Below are positions 14,250-30,879 of a stretch of DNA of 64,000 bases, in pieces (position 1 is the first letter of the stretch; each line of letters begins with the position of its first letter). Source of the DNA: Flaccisagitta enflata (taxonomy: Eukaryota > Chaetognatha > Sagittoidea > Aphragmophora); the NCBI GenBank assembly GCA_965153355.1, contig OZ231126.1:49228001-49292000 (forward strand), written 5' to 3'. The notes under the pieces are model-generated. The model had not been told where the DNA came from and did not search any database. It worked only from the letters and a program-made list of their open reading frames with translations. A program made the translations under genes and the position numbers.

Positions 14250-15045
14250 AGCTCTACAGCCATGTTTTTTGTCATGAACCTTTTCAGATTAAAATCTTGA
14301 GTAAAGATTCAAGTTCTTTGTTAAATTTCGAATCGTTTGGTAGGTCGCTCTATATAGTTCTACTAAAAAAAATCAAATTTTCTTTCGACATATGACAACA
14401 ACGCTGCTAATATTACAACCAAAAGTGATGTAACAAAAAATTGATTTCTTTTGTTTCTTGATAAAAGCATCTAGTGCGACCTTTGAAATGAACGGAAATT
14501 TTGCAAGGAATAAGACTCTTGCACAAGAATTAAAGATGGGCTAAAACCATTTACGTATTTTCTCTAAAAAGCGCCCCGGGCGCTTTTGAAATTGAAATAA
14601 AACTTGGGTTTTATACCCTCCAATTAGCGCCCCCTTTATATTGTGGATGAACTGTAGTTCAGTCTATCTTTTTCATGAGAAGCTACAAAAATGCTTAATT
14701 TGACTAAAAATGAACATATTCCTTGCATATATCTGTTTAAAAGTCTTTGAAACTGGCTCATTGTGTTGTTTTTTATCATCATTTTACTCAATATTTCTGA
14801 TCAAATCTCTTCTGAAAAGTATAACACTAGAAAACAAAAGAGGGGGGGGCGCTTTTTGGAGGGGGGGCGCTTTTTAGAAAAAATACGGTAAGTTATCTGG
14901 CATAACACAGAAGATGTCGAACATTTTGTTGAGTTAAAAAGAATTTTGAAGCAGAATTTTTTTTTCTTTACTATTAAGTGATAGAGTACACCTTCCTGAA
15001 GCCCAAACCACTCGCCGTCATGACCGGGCATTTTTCTTGACCTAT
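14250..15045 (+). repeat. dispersed repeat copy 1 (interrupted)
   Basis: Parallels 44160..44690 block by block: ATGTTTTTTGTCATGAA-type start, GTTTGGTAGGTCGCTCTATA, GTGCGACCTTTGAAATGAA, GCACAAGAATTAAAGATG, then after an insertion TTATCTGGCATAACAC and CCTGAAGCCCAAACCACTCG ... GGGCATTTTTCTTGACCTATG. Non-coding. Confidence 0.8.
14554..14888. mobile_element. TA-flanked MITE nested in dispersed repeat
   Basis: Bounded by TA (14552-14553, 14889-14890). Ends CGTATTTTCTCTAAAAAGCG and CGCTTTTTAGAAAAAATACG are inverted complements with few mismatches. The related repeat at 44524 lacks this segment (CCATTCATCTTATCTGG), giving an empty site. Interior has GGGGGGGCGC tracts; no gene. Confidence 0.8.
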
Positions 15046-15894
15046 GGCTATGAACCTATGGACCTATGAACCTATAGACACATATACATATATGTCTTTC
15101 TTTATATCAGAGTAAACCAAATGAAATTGATCATGGCATTTTTGTCACTGTCCTTTTAAGGAAACTACAACTACTAAATGCCTCAAATCCCCAATACCTA
15201 ACCCCTATGCCCCAAACTTCTTTAGTTTTCAGTTAAAATCTTAAGAAATGAATCGGATTACAATGGTAAACAAACGATAATCTCAAAAGCCCTATTTTCT
15301 CTTCCACCTATTAGTAGACCAGTTAAGGATTACTTGATTATTTTTTTCATTTCTACAAATCTAGCTAATTTTCTAGCTATAAGAATAAATAATCTAGCAA
15401 ATTCTAGCGCTTTGCGGGGCCACAACTAGCGAATTTGTTTAAGCCGAAGTTCCTACCAGAGCTACTTGGCCTTGTTATTCTTTACAAAGATAAAAGCAAA
15501 AGGAACCGCAGAGGTGACATTATTTCCCTGTACTTTCTAATGGTATCATTCATATGATCATTGCGTAAATGCATTTCTTGCACATCGTCAAGTCAGACGA
15601 TAACAGATTCGTTTTGAATGATGCGATCAATAGATAACAGATTTGTTTTCATTGATATAAGAAGTACTATCCCCATTTCTAATCGCCCGACCCGATCTTT
15701 TTTTGATTTCCTGTATCCGTGTCCTTTTTCGTTGTCCTTGTTCTTCGCTTTCTGTTCACCAAAGATTTGACCTGAAAAAAGAATTATGACTGATTATTAT
15801 TAGAAGAAAGCGAAAAAGACGTAAAATTATTCCTCTCTTTCGCTCTGTACCAAAAACAAAAGCGTTTTACCTGGTTTCTACAGATTCCTTAGTA
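15046..15894. other. AT-rich non-coding region and 3' flank of the 15895..16639 gene
   Basis: No recognised repeat or frame apart from short CTAGC-containing repeats near 15360..15425. The last ~100 bp are the 3' untranslated flank of the next gene on the minus strand; no canonical AATAAA was identified with confidence. Confidence 0.5.
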
Positions 15895-16639
15895 TTATTG
15901 TTTCAAAGCGACGAAAATGGCGACAGCGATCCATTGCGTCCAAAAGCACGTGGGCGCAGCGGCATCTAGATTAAAAAAAAAAATATTCAAAATTTAGTTC
16001 GTTACATGACGGTCATCCCGTAAGGCTCTTAACAGTTGATTTACTTGTTTCGTTATCCAGGTTGTTGTTCTTGTTCGTGTCGGCAGCAGAGGAATCGTCT
16101 TCCGCGTCCGCAGCTTCAGATCCGGTCGCCGCACCTGAACCGGCTGCCGCAGGGGAAGCGACCTCTGTACCATTGCTGGCGTTAGTTTCATTATGGACGA
16201 CAGTTGCATTCGCGACGACAGTAGCATTCCCACCCGCAGACACCACGGGATCCGCAGGTTTCTTCGTAGTAGTTGTAGTCGGATCAGCCGCGGGATCCGC
16301 AGGTTTCTTCGTAGTCGAAGTCGGATCAGCCGCGGGATCCGCAGGTTTCGCCGTGGTCGTTGTTGTCGGATCAGCCACAACAACCGGACCCTGGGCGTTC
16401 ACGACCTAAAAGAAATGTTACGTAATTTCATCTGCTAGAACATGAACAACTAATCGTGCAAACAGGAACACGAGTTAAAGATTTCATTCTTGTCGAACGA
16501 AACGATCACAGAGTATCGTTATTTGTTTACTTATTATACACAGTCCGCCAAAACATTAGAAATGAGTAAAACGATAAACAACTCTTACCTCAACAAACGC
16601 CATCGCCGCCAACAGCAAAAGAGAAAAAGTGTATTTCAT
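15895..16639 (-). CDS. secreted Thr/Pro/Ala-rich glycoprotein with C-terminal hydrophobic tail (complete, 3 exons)
   Basis: Exons 16589..16639 (MKYTFSLLLLAAMAFVE), 16045..16405 and 15895..15965, with GT-AG junctions GAG|GTAAGAG, TTTTAG|GTC, ACAA|GTAAAT and AATCTAG|AT. Phases 0 and 1 fit and give 160 residues. Residues 1-20 form a signal peptide with likely cleavage after VVNA. Residues about 21-65 hold three repeats of a (K)PADPAADPTTTTT type, a probable O-glycosylation stalk. Then N-glycosylation sequons NAT (twice), NET, NAS and NGT, an acidic Ala/Asp/Ser segment, and a final hydrophobic stretch (WIAVAIFVALKQ). The end resembles a GPI-attachment signal (small residues NAAAP before the tail) or a short membrane anchor. 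I infer a cell-surface mucin-like protein. No family recognised, and no function beyond surface coating or adhesion can be proposed. Exon 1 is short and its intron is 183 bp. Confidence 0.8.
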
Positions 16640-17798
16640 CTTTGGAGTGGGAAAAAAAATATTCAAGGAAGAAATAACCTAAGCAAATCTGTAAGAGAAG
16701 CTTCTGTGGTTTGTTGTTGTTGTTTGTTGACGTTGTCTTGACTACCAAAATTTTAACGCGTCGATAAAAACTCATAGAGCAAGTGAAGCGAGTACTATTA
16801 ACTAGTTACATCGTTTCTTAACGATTGACCACGTATGCATGGAAAGTCATCTGGTCGAATTCGAAAGAGAGCGATGCTCGTTATGCACAACTACGCGACT
16901 AAATGAATACATGAGTCGCCATTTCAGTTCGTCGATCCAATCGATGGTCTCAATCCATGTGTTCTATTTAATTATACTTAAAAGTAGGAGGTTGAGCAGA
17001 AAGACCGGTAGGCAGGAAGGTCGGTATGTACAACTGTTTTTTTGGATGGCATAAAATTTGTTGAATTTTTTTTTCACTAAACCTATTATATTAACCACGC
17101 ACAAGCGGGAAGAACCCTAAAAGTGCTACGCAGACATTTAAAAAAGTAACGCTACTTTTCGGGCTTGCACTCTTGAATTGTTATTGTCTCCGTGCCAGGA
17201 GCCTGTCCTGCCAAATTTGTTTCTGCTCAACTGATCCTGCCAGATGCACGTAACTAGGGTAAACGTTTATCCGTCTCGTCTTCGATATAAATTTGAAAAG
17301 TCCTTTTATAAAACATGGCTCATTCTCTGATCTGATACTCCGTAAGTACTATGACGATTTTGTGGAATTGACTCGGTTTACAGTTAAATTTCGAGACTGT
17401 ATCATACCATGTACAACTCAAGGAATAGTAATGAAAACCACATCGATAGATTTGAAAGAAAAGAAAAGAAAAAACAAAACCAAACAAAAGAAAAAAAACA
17501 CAAAAAAAAAAAACCAAAAAACAAAAAAACAAAAACAAAAACAAAAAAAGGAAAAAACCGAGGAAACAAATCAACTAAAAGGGGAATGATGAAGACAAAA
17601 TATTTTTCTTCGTCATTCCCCTCTAGGTTGTTTTTGTTTTTTTGTGTTTTTTGTTTGTAACCGCAAAATACAGCAATCTCTTTAGAAGGAAAAAAAGAGG
17701 ATAGACAGCTCTCTCTCCCCTTTGTGAAGGTAACAGGGTGTGCAAAACATCCTGTGACGACCTGGTTTTGTAGTTTTATTTAGCCTAATCTAGACCTT
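16640..17798. other. intergenic, presumed promoter side of the secreted glycoprotein gene
   Basis: AT-rich; a purine-rich A/C stretch at 17460..17565 gives lysine-rich artefact frames. No gene, repeat family or clear core promoter recognised. Confidence 0.45.
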
Positions 17799-18100
17799 GC
17801 TCACTGCTCAGTAGAGTGGGCTCAAATTGGGCATTCAATTGAAACAGTATTTCCAAATACTTTTCATGTTCCATTTGCATGGTCAGTGCCTAGTCTCGGG
17901 GAGGGTCCTCTAATCCTCTATAATTGATAGTAATAGCCATGCATGAGAGAAATTTTTTCAATTGTCATTCAATACAACTGACACATTGATTACGGAATAC
18001 CTAGATTGAGATTGGGCTATAATTATACTAATAAAACATGAAAAATGCTTTATTGTGTTTTATTGTAATGCCCAATTTGAGCCCATTCTACTGCTCAGTC
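17799..18100. mobile_element. ~300-bp MITE-like element with 36-bp inverted ends
   Basis: GCTCACTGCTCAGTAGAGTG... and ...CTACTGCTCAGTCGCTC pair, with an inner shared GGGCTCAAATTGGGCATT / AATGCCCAATTTGAGCCC (perfect 18 bp). AT-rich interior. Target duplication not visible. Confidence 0.7.
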
Positions 18101-18247
18101 GCTCTGTCTCAGCTCCCTTTGGCACCTAGTTTGACTTTGACCCATTGTCTCTCTATCTGTCTTTGCATTTGTTTTTCTTTGTATGTCTGCCTTTCTTTCT
18201 TTTTTCTTTATTTCTCTCTCTCTCCGTCTCTCTTGCTTTTTCTGTCT

Positions 18248-18254
18248 GTCTATA

Positions 18255-18323
<69 letters not shown>
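18248..18323 (+). repeat. (CTGT)n-(CT)n microsatellite
   Basis: Short CTGT tetranucleotides passing into about 27 CT units. Confidence 0.96.
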
Positions 18324-18324
<1 letters not shown>

Positions 18325-18611
18325 ATTCGTCCTTTGATCTCAACCTCAAAGGCCTAGGTCAGGGATCAGGCACCCAGGAGTGGACTTCTAAAGAAAAAAA
18401 AAATCCTTGGCGATCATTAATTTGGAGTAGTTCGTCCCTAAAACGTCGCGATACGGAGGAATATGACACAAGGTTGAGTTGATAAATCAAATTCGAGCAT
18501 AAAAAGCTCGACAATTTAATGGCAAGCGTCATTTTAAATTACACAACTGTACATTAAGGCGTACTTAAACATGATAATATTCGATAGTATCTCAATGACT
18601 AACGCATGAAG

Positions 18612-18613
<2 letters not shown>

Positions 18614-18695
<82 letters not shown>
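18614..18695 (+). repeat. (GA)n microsatellite
   Basis: About 41 uninterrupted GA units. Confidence 0.97.
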
Positions 18696-18698
<3 letters not shown>

Positions 18699-19842
18699 TA
18701 ATGCAAAAAATGAATAATGACAATGGAGTGGTAATCGCGATGAGTGAAGTGCTCTCATGTATCTCAGAGAGAAGATACACGATTTAAACGCCTGCGGTTT
18801 TTTGCCGGTGTCAAGAAGATCTGAATCGGGCAAAAATCTACGAATTTACTGACCAGCATATGTTCTTGATAGAGAAGAAAAAAAATATTAAAAAAACAAA
18901 CAAAAAAACAAACAAACAAAAACAAAAAAACGTACCCACACTTCCTTCACACTCACAAAGTAGGCCACCGATCTTTTTTCCTTTTCACCCATTTTTTCTA
19001 CTTATCGCGATCGTACGCAAAAAAAAAAAAAAAAAAAAAGAAAGAAAAAAAAAGAAAAAAAAATTCTAATGGGCCGTTTGAACTTAAGAAGACATTCATT
19101 CATCACATTCCAGAAAGATAAAAAAAATATCAAATTTTAGTTACAGATTTGATGATAAATCGGAGTTGATCGCGCCATTGAGTCAAGAAGCATCAGACAA
19201 ATATTTATGACCAAGACATTTAAAGAGTCTTAAAACCAGAAAACAAAGATGAAATGTATCTAGGTTCGAATACGGTATTTTTTTAATAAGAAAAAAGCAA
19301 TCAAGGCGATTTCACACTGGCCTTTCATCAGTGATTCATAAATGATAACATTTCAAAACAAACAATGAAGAAAATTCAATGGACGAGAGGAATGACAAAA
19401 ATGACAAGACAAGATGACATGACATGACATGACATGACATGACATGACATGACATGACATGACATGACATGACATGACATGACATGACATGATAAGATGA
19501 GGATCCAGTTCTGTGGAATACAGTACTCCAATCGAGAGCATTATAATGGCACGGTTGTTTTTTGTATTTTTCCAGAGGAAAACACACACATATTTATATA
19601 AATGCAATAATCTGCCAAAGATAGCATTGTCGCTATAATTGTTTTGGCTTATATACGATGAGAATTTAGGGACAAGTAAAAAATGTAACAATTTGCATAT
19701 AAGGCAAGTAATTTGACGGATCAATGCGCGTAAGAGGATGGGACGTTGGGAATGACACTAGAGACAGACCATGGAAGTTTTTTAAGTCGCGCTCACGCAC
19801 AACTGAATAATTGAACGCTTATAAAAAACGACAATGTAGATT
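18696..19842. other. A-rich intergenic region with (GACAT)n and a hairpin-repeat remnant
   Basis: Poly-A-rich segments at 18875..18930 and 19019..19065; pentanucleotide GACAT array at 19413..19491; AGTCGCGCTCACGC at about 19784, a probable degenerate end of the AACAAGGCC/hairpin family, 40 bp beyond the stop codon of the next gene. No coding signal. Confidence 0.6.
19413..19491 (+). repeat. (GACAT)n pentanucleotide microsatellite, ~16 copies
   Basis: Uninterrupted GACAT units; Met/Ser/Cys/His frames on the other strand are artefacts. Confidence 0.97.
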
Positions 19843-24891
<5,049 letters not shown>

Positions 24892-25141
24892 CTGATTTGA
24901 CAAAAAAGGGGACAAAAAGATGGGTAGGGGAAGAGAAACATGGGGAGACAGAGAGTGAAGATAAGGAGGAAGGATAAGAGGGAAAGAGGGGGAAGCAGGG
25001 GGGTTGAGAGAATGGTGGGGGGAACAAAAAGGATTTATAATCGATAATCGGATGAAAAAATCCTAATCCATGTCAAGCTTATATGCCGAATTTCTCGATG
25101 ACGTCATTGGAGATTGTGGAAAGCCGTGATAGTCGCTGTAA
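24892..25141. other. purine-rich intron or upstream segment
   Basis: GGGA/GAGG-rich DNA next to the acceptor of exon 24805..24891 (on the minus strand a pyrimidine tract, TTTTTGTCAAATCAG). No further exon recognised. Confidence 0.45.
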
Positions 25142-25400
25142 TCCGACCACAAAATGACCGAATCTGTCCACAAAGTGACCAAACCCGACAACAAACTGAA
25201 CAAATCTGACCACGAAGTTACCGAATCCGACCACAAAATGAGCGAATCCGACAACAAAGTGAAACAATCTGACCACACAGTTACCGAATCAGAACACAAA
25301 GTGACAATATCTAACCACAAAGTGACCAAGTCTGTCCAGAAAGTGACAAAATCTGATCACAAAGTGACAGAATCCAACCACAAAGTGACATATTCTGACT
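25142..25400 (+). repeat. 21-bp minisatellite, ~12 diverged copies
   Basis: Degenerate unit TCTGACCACAAAGTGACCGA plus one base. Because 21 is divisible by three and no stop occurs in the unit, it reads as heptapeptides like SDHKVTE on one strand. Divergence is spread over all positions with no codon bias, so I treat it as non-coding. Confidence 0.9.
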
Positions 25401-26060
25401 AAAAATTAGTTGAATCTTAGAAGATTGAGCCACAAAAATGACAACAAAATACTATACAAAAATTTGCAATCCCTAGCGGATCAAAGAGTAGACAACTTTA
25501 TGTAAATTATGCTGATTGATAAATTAGTTAAACGATTGAACATAAAAACAGAAGAGAACAGAAAAGTAATTGACAATGCAGCAAAGATTCAGCACAACTG
25601 ACGAACACTTGCAAGGGACTAAAGAGGCATGATACAGAGGCAAAAAGTACCAAGGGGAATTCTAAAATAGGGTTAATAGGATTAATGAGCGTGTTCATCG
25701 CGTGACAAAAAAGTCAAGTGAAACTAAATGGACGTCTGTTTTTTTCTGAAAGAAAAAGCTTAAGAGCGACCTTTTGTCCGCGTGAGCTAGACCGTGCGAG
25801 CGGCTACCGCGCTTGCGTGTGCTTCTTGCTATATTTGAGTCTATCAATTGCTCAATCTTGCGTGCGCGCGGAAGCTGTTATTTTTTTCATTTCCCTCAAC
25901 TTTTTATCGATTTTCTCGATCTCCATTTTTTTCTCTCGAGTATCTAGAATGTGTACAAGATAAGGTTTTTCTTCTCCTTAAATTCATTTTTTTCCGAAAC
26001 GAAATTGTCTAGCGATGATAGTCTTGATGAAACACTACTTGTATGGTTTGCCTGCCTGTC
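25401..26060. other. unremarkable AT-rich intergenic DNA
   Basis: Nothing recognised on either strand. Confidence 0.5.
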
Positions 26061-26061
26061 T

Positions 26062-26170
<109 letters not shown>

Positions 26171-26281
26171 TCTTTCATTCTTGGTATTTTTCTACTCCTC
26201 GAATCTTATTTGCATAAATAAAAATCCGACTTCAAACGCGGGGCGACGGATTTACATTACACACTAGATCACATGACATAC

Positions 26282-26525
<244 letters not shown>

Positions 26526-26528
<3 letters not shown>

Positions 26529-27058
26529 TGATTGATGAATGCAAACCTAATACCGACTTATCATTCTGTCATCAGTCAAAAGTCTGAAACTTATCAATGA
26601 TGGAGAAGAGGGAGGGGGAGGGAAGGGGAGAGGTAGAAAAAGAAGAAGAGGAAGAGAAAGAAGAAGAGCAAAAAGATGATGTTTGCCAAAACAACAACTG
26701 AGATAAATTTTCGAGGAAATGAAGAAAGAATGAAGGAAGAAGAATTCGCTTCTCCTTTTTCTCCGCAGTAAAAACTACGTCAATCAACTTCTGACATAAT
26801 CGATTATCACACAGCCTTTTTTTTTCAGATAATACCTTGGCTTCCTCCCCTTTCCCCTCCACCTTCGCCTCGTCAATTTCACAATAACTTTCGACCACTA
26901 CCCAGTATCCAAGCTCACCCTATCAGTCTCGTGATTACATATCCTCTAAATCCAATCCCCAGTTTCAATTATTCATATCCGTCCCAGTTTCATCTGTCCT
27001 TCCTTCATTTTATTTCGTCCTCCGACTCCCATTTAAGATCTTTCCCCCCCCCAACTCT
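26526..27058. other. intergenic, purine-rich then unique
   Basis: AGAAGAGG-rich patch at 26600..26670; no gene recognised. Confidence 0.45.
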
Positions 27059-27533
27059 TCTTAGGGCGAGTTTTTAGTAATAACGACAATCGCGATTTCA
27101 TATTCCCATCAATCGCGTTTACAGTATCAAAACATATTCACAATTCGCAAATTTCAATTGTCCAACACAAGGGAGTGGGCAAAGTAAGTGGGCCCGGTTA
27201 ACAAAGTGAGCAAAGCGAACGCAGCGAAGAAGAGCGCTACAGAGCGCGTGAGCAATTTGAGAGGTTTGAGCCAATCCAATGAAGGTAGCGAGTGACCGAG
27301 TGGCACATTAACAAGGCCAACACCTATAAGTCGCGTGCGAGACTTACAGATTGACTTAGAATGACTTAGAACGACTCAGTTTCCTCTTGAATGACTTAAA
27401 ATGACTTAAAGAAATAAAATTGATAAAAAAAGTAAAAGTGTGACGGACGGACGGACGGACGGACAAAGCAGGGTGTACAGTAGCGTGCAAGCGACTAAAA
27501 ACGCGATTGTCTGTGACTTGAAACGCGCCCTAA
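27059..27533. mobile_element. inverted-end element containing a nested hairpin repeat
   Basis: CTTAGGGCGAGTTTTTAGT ... GACAATCGCGAT at the left and ACGCGATTGTC ... ACGCGCCCTAAG at the right are inverted counterparts (about 35 bp with an indel). A full HINE-like copy (27310..27499) sits inside next to the right arm. Target duplication unclear. Confidence 0.55.
27310..27499 (+). mobile_element. HINE-like hairpin repeat (6002-type subfamily)
   Basis: AACAAGGCCAACACCTATAA, AGTCGCGTGCGAGACTTACA, GACTTAGAAT units, (GACG)5, GGGTGTACAG and a mutated hairpin GTAGCGTGCAAGCGAC plus TAAAA. Confidence 0.75.
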
Positions 27534-27705
27534 GTCTCCCAAACTCCCTTCAGCCGTCCTCTCACCTAGACATACGGGCTCCCCTTCGCCTCAACCTTCC
27601 TAGTTCCTCCCACCTTTTAACTTTCGAGCGAATCTGAGCGCGCAATTATTTTGAAGGGGATTTAGTGTCGGTCATCATCCAGTTGGTTAATCACAAAAGC
27701 GCGGT

Positions 27706-27778
27706 TTTTAGATGCGTCCTCTATAATAGGCTGTGTCCGTCGGTTGGTTGGTTGGTTGGTCGGTCTGTCAGTAACGCA
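27706..27778 (-). mobile_element. hairpin repeat fragment, ATGCGT variant
   Basis: TTTTTAGATGCGTCC, CTATAATAGGCTGTGTCC, then GTTG/GTCG units and TAACGCAT. The second half of the terminal hairpin is lost. Confidence 0.55.
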
Positions 27779-28076
27779 TTCATTAAAAACACCAAAACCA
27801 TGCATTCTTTCAACAGTGAAGTGGTTCTGACCCAGTGAAAGTAACATACCATAAGTATTTCGTTCATTAAATCATTGATTCATTCATGAATGACCTTCAT
27901 TCATAAAAAAAAAAAAAAAACATGCGCTCATAAAAACATTCATTTATAAAAACAAATTCACTCATAAAAAACATTCATGCAAAGAGGATGCATCGTTGGC
28001 CTACTTGGCCTTGTTTGCTCTCTCCCTCTCTCCCACAAGAACAATCACATACTCTCATACAAGTACATGCGAGCAC

Positions 28077-28358
28077 TTACACATTTACAAAAAGTCGAAT
28101 ACACAATAACCCCCCCTGGAATGGCGTCTGGCAAATCGTAACGTTGCTATTTAGGCTTTTAACATCCAGGAATTCTACGAAACCATTGACGCAAGGATTG
28201 TTTATTGGTAAACGTATAATCCCAATCGAATTTTCTCGTGGATATTGATTTGATTTCCAATCAATACTCTTCAATAGGAGATTGAAGCATATATGGTCAT
28301 GACACGCGGACGGACTGAGATCAATCAACTTGGCACGATTGTCGGTCTTAGAAGGCAA
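28077..28358 (-). CDS. unassigned open frame, possible exon
   Basis: An open stretch of about 90 codons free of simple repeats, containing AKLIDLSPSACHDHICF and NSIGIIRLPINNPCVNGF. An acceptor-like TTGCCTTCTAAG precedes ACCGACAATCG near 28347. No homology recognised. It could equally be chance in low-repeat DNA. Confidence 0.2.
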   Translation of the reverse strand: MPSKTDNRAKLIDLSPSACHDHICFNLLLKSIDWKSNQYPRENSIGIIRLPINNPCVNGFVEFLDVKSLNSNVTICQTPFQGGLLCIRLFVNV

Positions 28359-28383
28359 TCTTAACCATAAAGATGATCAAGTT

Positions 28384-28491
<108 letters not shown>

Positions 28492-28495
28492 TAAA

Positions 28496-28591
28496 CTATT
28501 GGGAAGAAAGTAACGGGATGCATGCGGCCACAAATCCGCCAAAAATCCGATCCTTCGCAAAGGTGAAATTCGATTCGGAATCGTCAGCCAT
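28496..28591 (-). CDS. short open frame with good start context
   Basis: ATG at 28591 in context CCAAGATGG encodes 31 residues starting MADDSESNFTFAKDRIFGGF and stops at 28496, against the (GA)n array. It may be a first coding exon, because the last bases (TTTCTTCCCAATAG) also look like an acceptor, or chance. Confidence 0.2.
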   Translation of the reverse strand: MADDSESNFTFAKDRIFGGFVAACIPLLSSQ

Positions 28592-28864
28592 CTTGGAGGT
28601 CTCAGGATTGCTCGATTGACCAATCGACGCGACAGAGGAACTGACAGACAGACAGATAGACAAAGTCAAAGAGCCACAGACAAACTAAAGCGATCTAGTA
28701 TGACGAACCCACAAAAGAACAATATCTTAAATCCTTGGCTAGACTGTCAGTATGGTGAAAGTGATGATCTAAATGTGTGTAGTGAAGGATATTGTTCCAG
28801 CTGTCATGTCATACTTATATCTTTAGTGCTTAGTACTTGCAGGGACGATTTGTCAAGGACAAAG

Positions 28865-28868
<4 letters not shown>

Positions 28869-28916
<48 letters not shown>

Positions 28917-28920
28917 TCTC
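28869..28920 (+). repeat. (CT)n microsatellite
   Basis: About 25 CT units with one interruption (CACT). Confidence 0.95.
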
Positions 28921-29925
28921 ACTTAGGAATTATTTTTCTTCGGGAAGATTCTTTTCTTGATGTTAGGCCCCGAAATAACGAAATTGAAAACGCCCTTTCT
29001 GTATAGTACCCCCTCCTTCTCCTAATTTTTCCCCCCAAGTAATTTACAGCCGAAAATATATCCACCTATCCCATTTTCTTCTCCACTTCTCCCCCCCCCC
29101 TCTTCTGCAAAAGTTTAAGTGCCGTTGTAAAACATTCATCCGTTTTCTCTCAGTTTAAAAAGATTCATTCTTAATTTTTCAGTTTCAGGCTGAAACTGAA
29201 ATGGGCGCTTTGAGCTGACATCCATGATCAATCCAGAGGCCGACGATGGCCAGGGCCAGTGATCGGTATAATTATCAAACAACGTCTTTGGAGATACAGG
29301 TATGTTCTTTGGGGATACATGCCTTGGCTTCGGTCTAATGTTTACAACTCTGAACCTGTTTTCAAATTCTGCAGATTTCTTCAGTGATAGCTTTGGATCC
29401 GGAATTTGAAATTCGGATTCTAGGTTTCTAGGCCATGATCGGATGCTTATTAGATGACTGAATGAATGGACACTTAAGAGAGGAACCCTTAGTCAAGATC
29501 ATACTGACCAAACTGAGATTGCAACCCCATCCCATTGTTTAAACACTACTTCCCAATTCGTGATTTCTTTTCCAACCAAAACACGATACATATTCGGATA
29601 CCGTTTTATTACAGTCGTTTGAATTACACAGTATGTTTTAACATACATTAGACCACTCAATATTGGGTACACTACTTCATTTCTGGACATTTTATGATCT
29701 CGTTAATGCTCAGACAGAAACTCTCTCGACGGGGTGTCTCCTTTCAAATGCCGAGTCCAAATCGAGTCTTACATTCGTTGATTGTTCTGTCCGATGCACA
29801 GTTTGCCAATTTTCGTTGAACAGAAAGGTTTCAAATGTATTTCTCCACATATACAATTTTTTGTTTTTTTTATAGATTCTTGTGTGTATATTTTTTGTCT
29901 ATTTCCGATTTTGTAATTAACATGG
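28921..29925. other. unremarkable intergenic DNA
   Basis: Contains a short palindrome around 29185 (TTTCAGGCTGAAA). No gene or repeat family recognised. Confidence 0.45.
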
Positions 29926-30075
29926 TTTTTAGTTGCGAACACGCAACTCTATAAGAGGCTTTGTCTTTCCGTTTGTCGGTCCGTGGAAACGAGCGTTTCA
30001 AATGTGTGGGTGGGGAGGGGGCATAGGGTTTGGACGCCCCTGCCACTTGACTGCAATGATATTGTGACCCGCATC
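29926..30075 (-). mobile_element. HINE-like hairpin repeat, GTTGCG variant
   Basis: Hairpin AGTTGCG-AACA-CGCAACT (29931..29948), CTATAAGAGGCTTTGTC, few GTCC units, then GGGTTTGGACGCCCCTGCC. Compensated variant of the stem relative to GTCGCG copies. Confidence 0.65.
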
Positions 30076-30299
30076 ACTTGTTACATCTGGGCTTTTTCAA
30101 CACAAACCTAGTGGTTCAAAATGCAAAAAAATAGTCTTAATTCATAATGACAAAATTAGCATCTTGATATTTTTAAGGTTTTTCTGGATATATTGTAAAT
30201 AAATATTGAAAATAATAAGCAACACTCTTTAATTATATCAAGAATACAAAAAAAAAAAAAAAAACCAGTGGCTGTCGCCAATACTGTGGATCGCGATGT

Positions 30300-30560
30300 T
30301 TTATTTGTTGTTTTTTTTTAATTTTTTTTTACTATAAATTTTTTGCATTTTTTATTTTTTATATTTTTTTTTTTGCATTTTCTTTTTTACTTTAATTTCT
30401 TTATTTTTTCACATTTTCAAATTTTCATCTTTCATTTTTTTTCTTTTCACTTTTTCACTTTTTCATTTTTTTATCTTTTCACTTTCTCACTTTTGTACTT
30501 ATTTTATTTTTTTTTTTTTAACTTTTCATTTACTACTTTTTTAAACATTTCATAACATGC
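30300..30560 (+). repeat. T-rich low-complexity stretch
   Basis: Mainly TTTT with ACTTTTTCA-like units; the Phe-rich frame is an artefact. Confidence 0.85.
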
Positions 30561-30674
30561 ATTAATACATACAAAATTCAAATATAAAATTTAGATAAAA
30601 AAAAAACCCTGAACTATAAGTGAATTGCAAATTTGGTGAGCATTTCAAGTTCCATGGTATTCAATAGCTGAAAT

Positions 30675-30782
<108 letters not shown>

Positions 30783-30879
30783 GTGGTTGAAAAAAGATCA
30801 AGCAGTGGGAAAAAACAAAAGGCAAATTGAGATAAAGTTTAATACATCTGGTGGATGAATTAAGACAAACTTAAACTAA

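Noticed and set aside
25154-25402. Heptad SDHKVTE-like protein
   Set aside because: 21-bp minisatellite; substitutions are not biased to third positions and no splice or promoter context exists.
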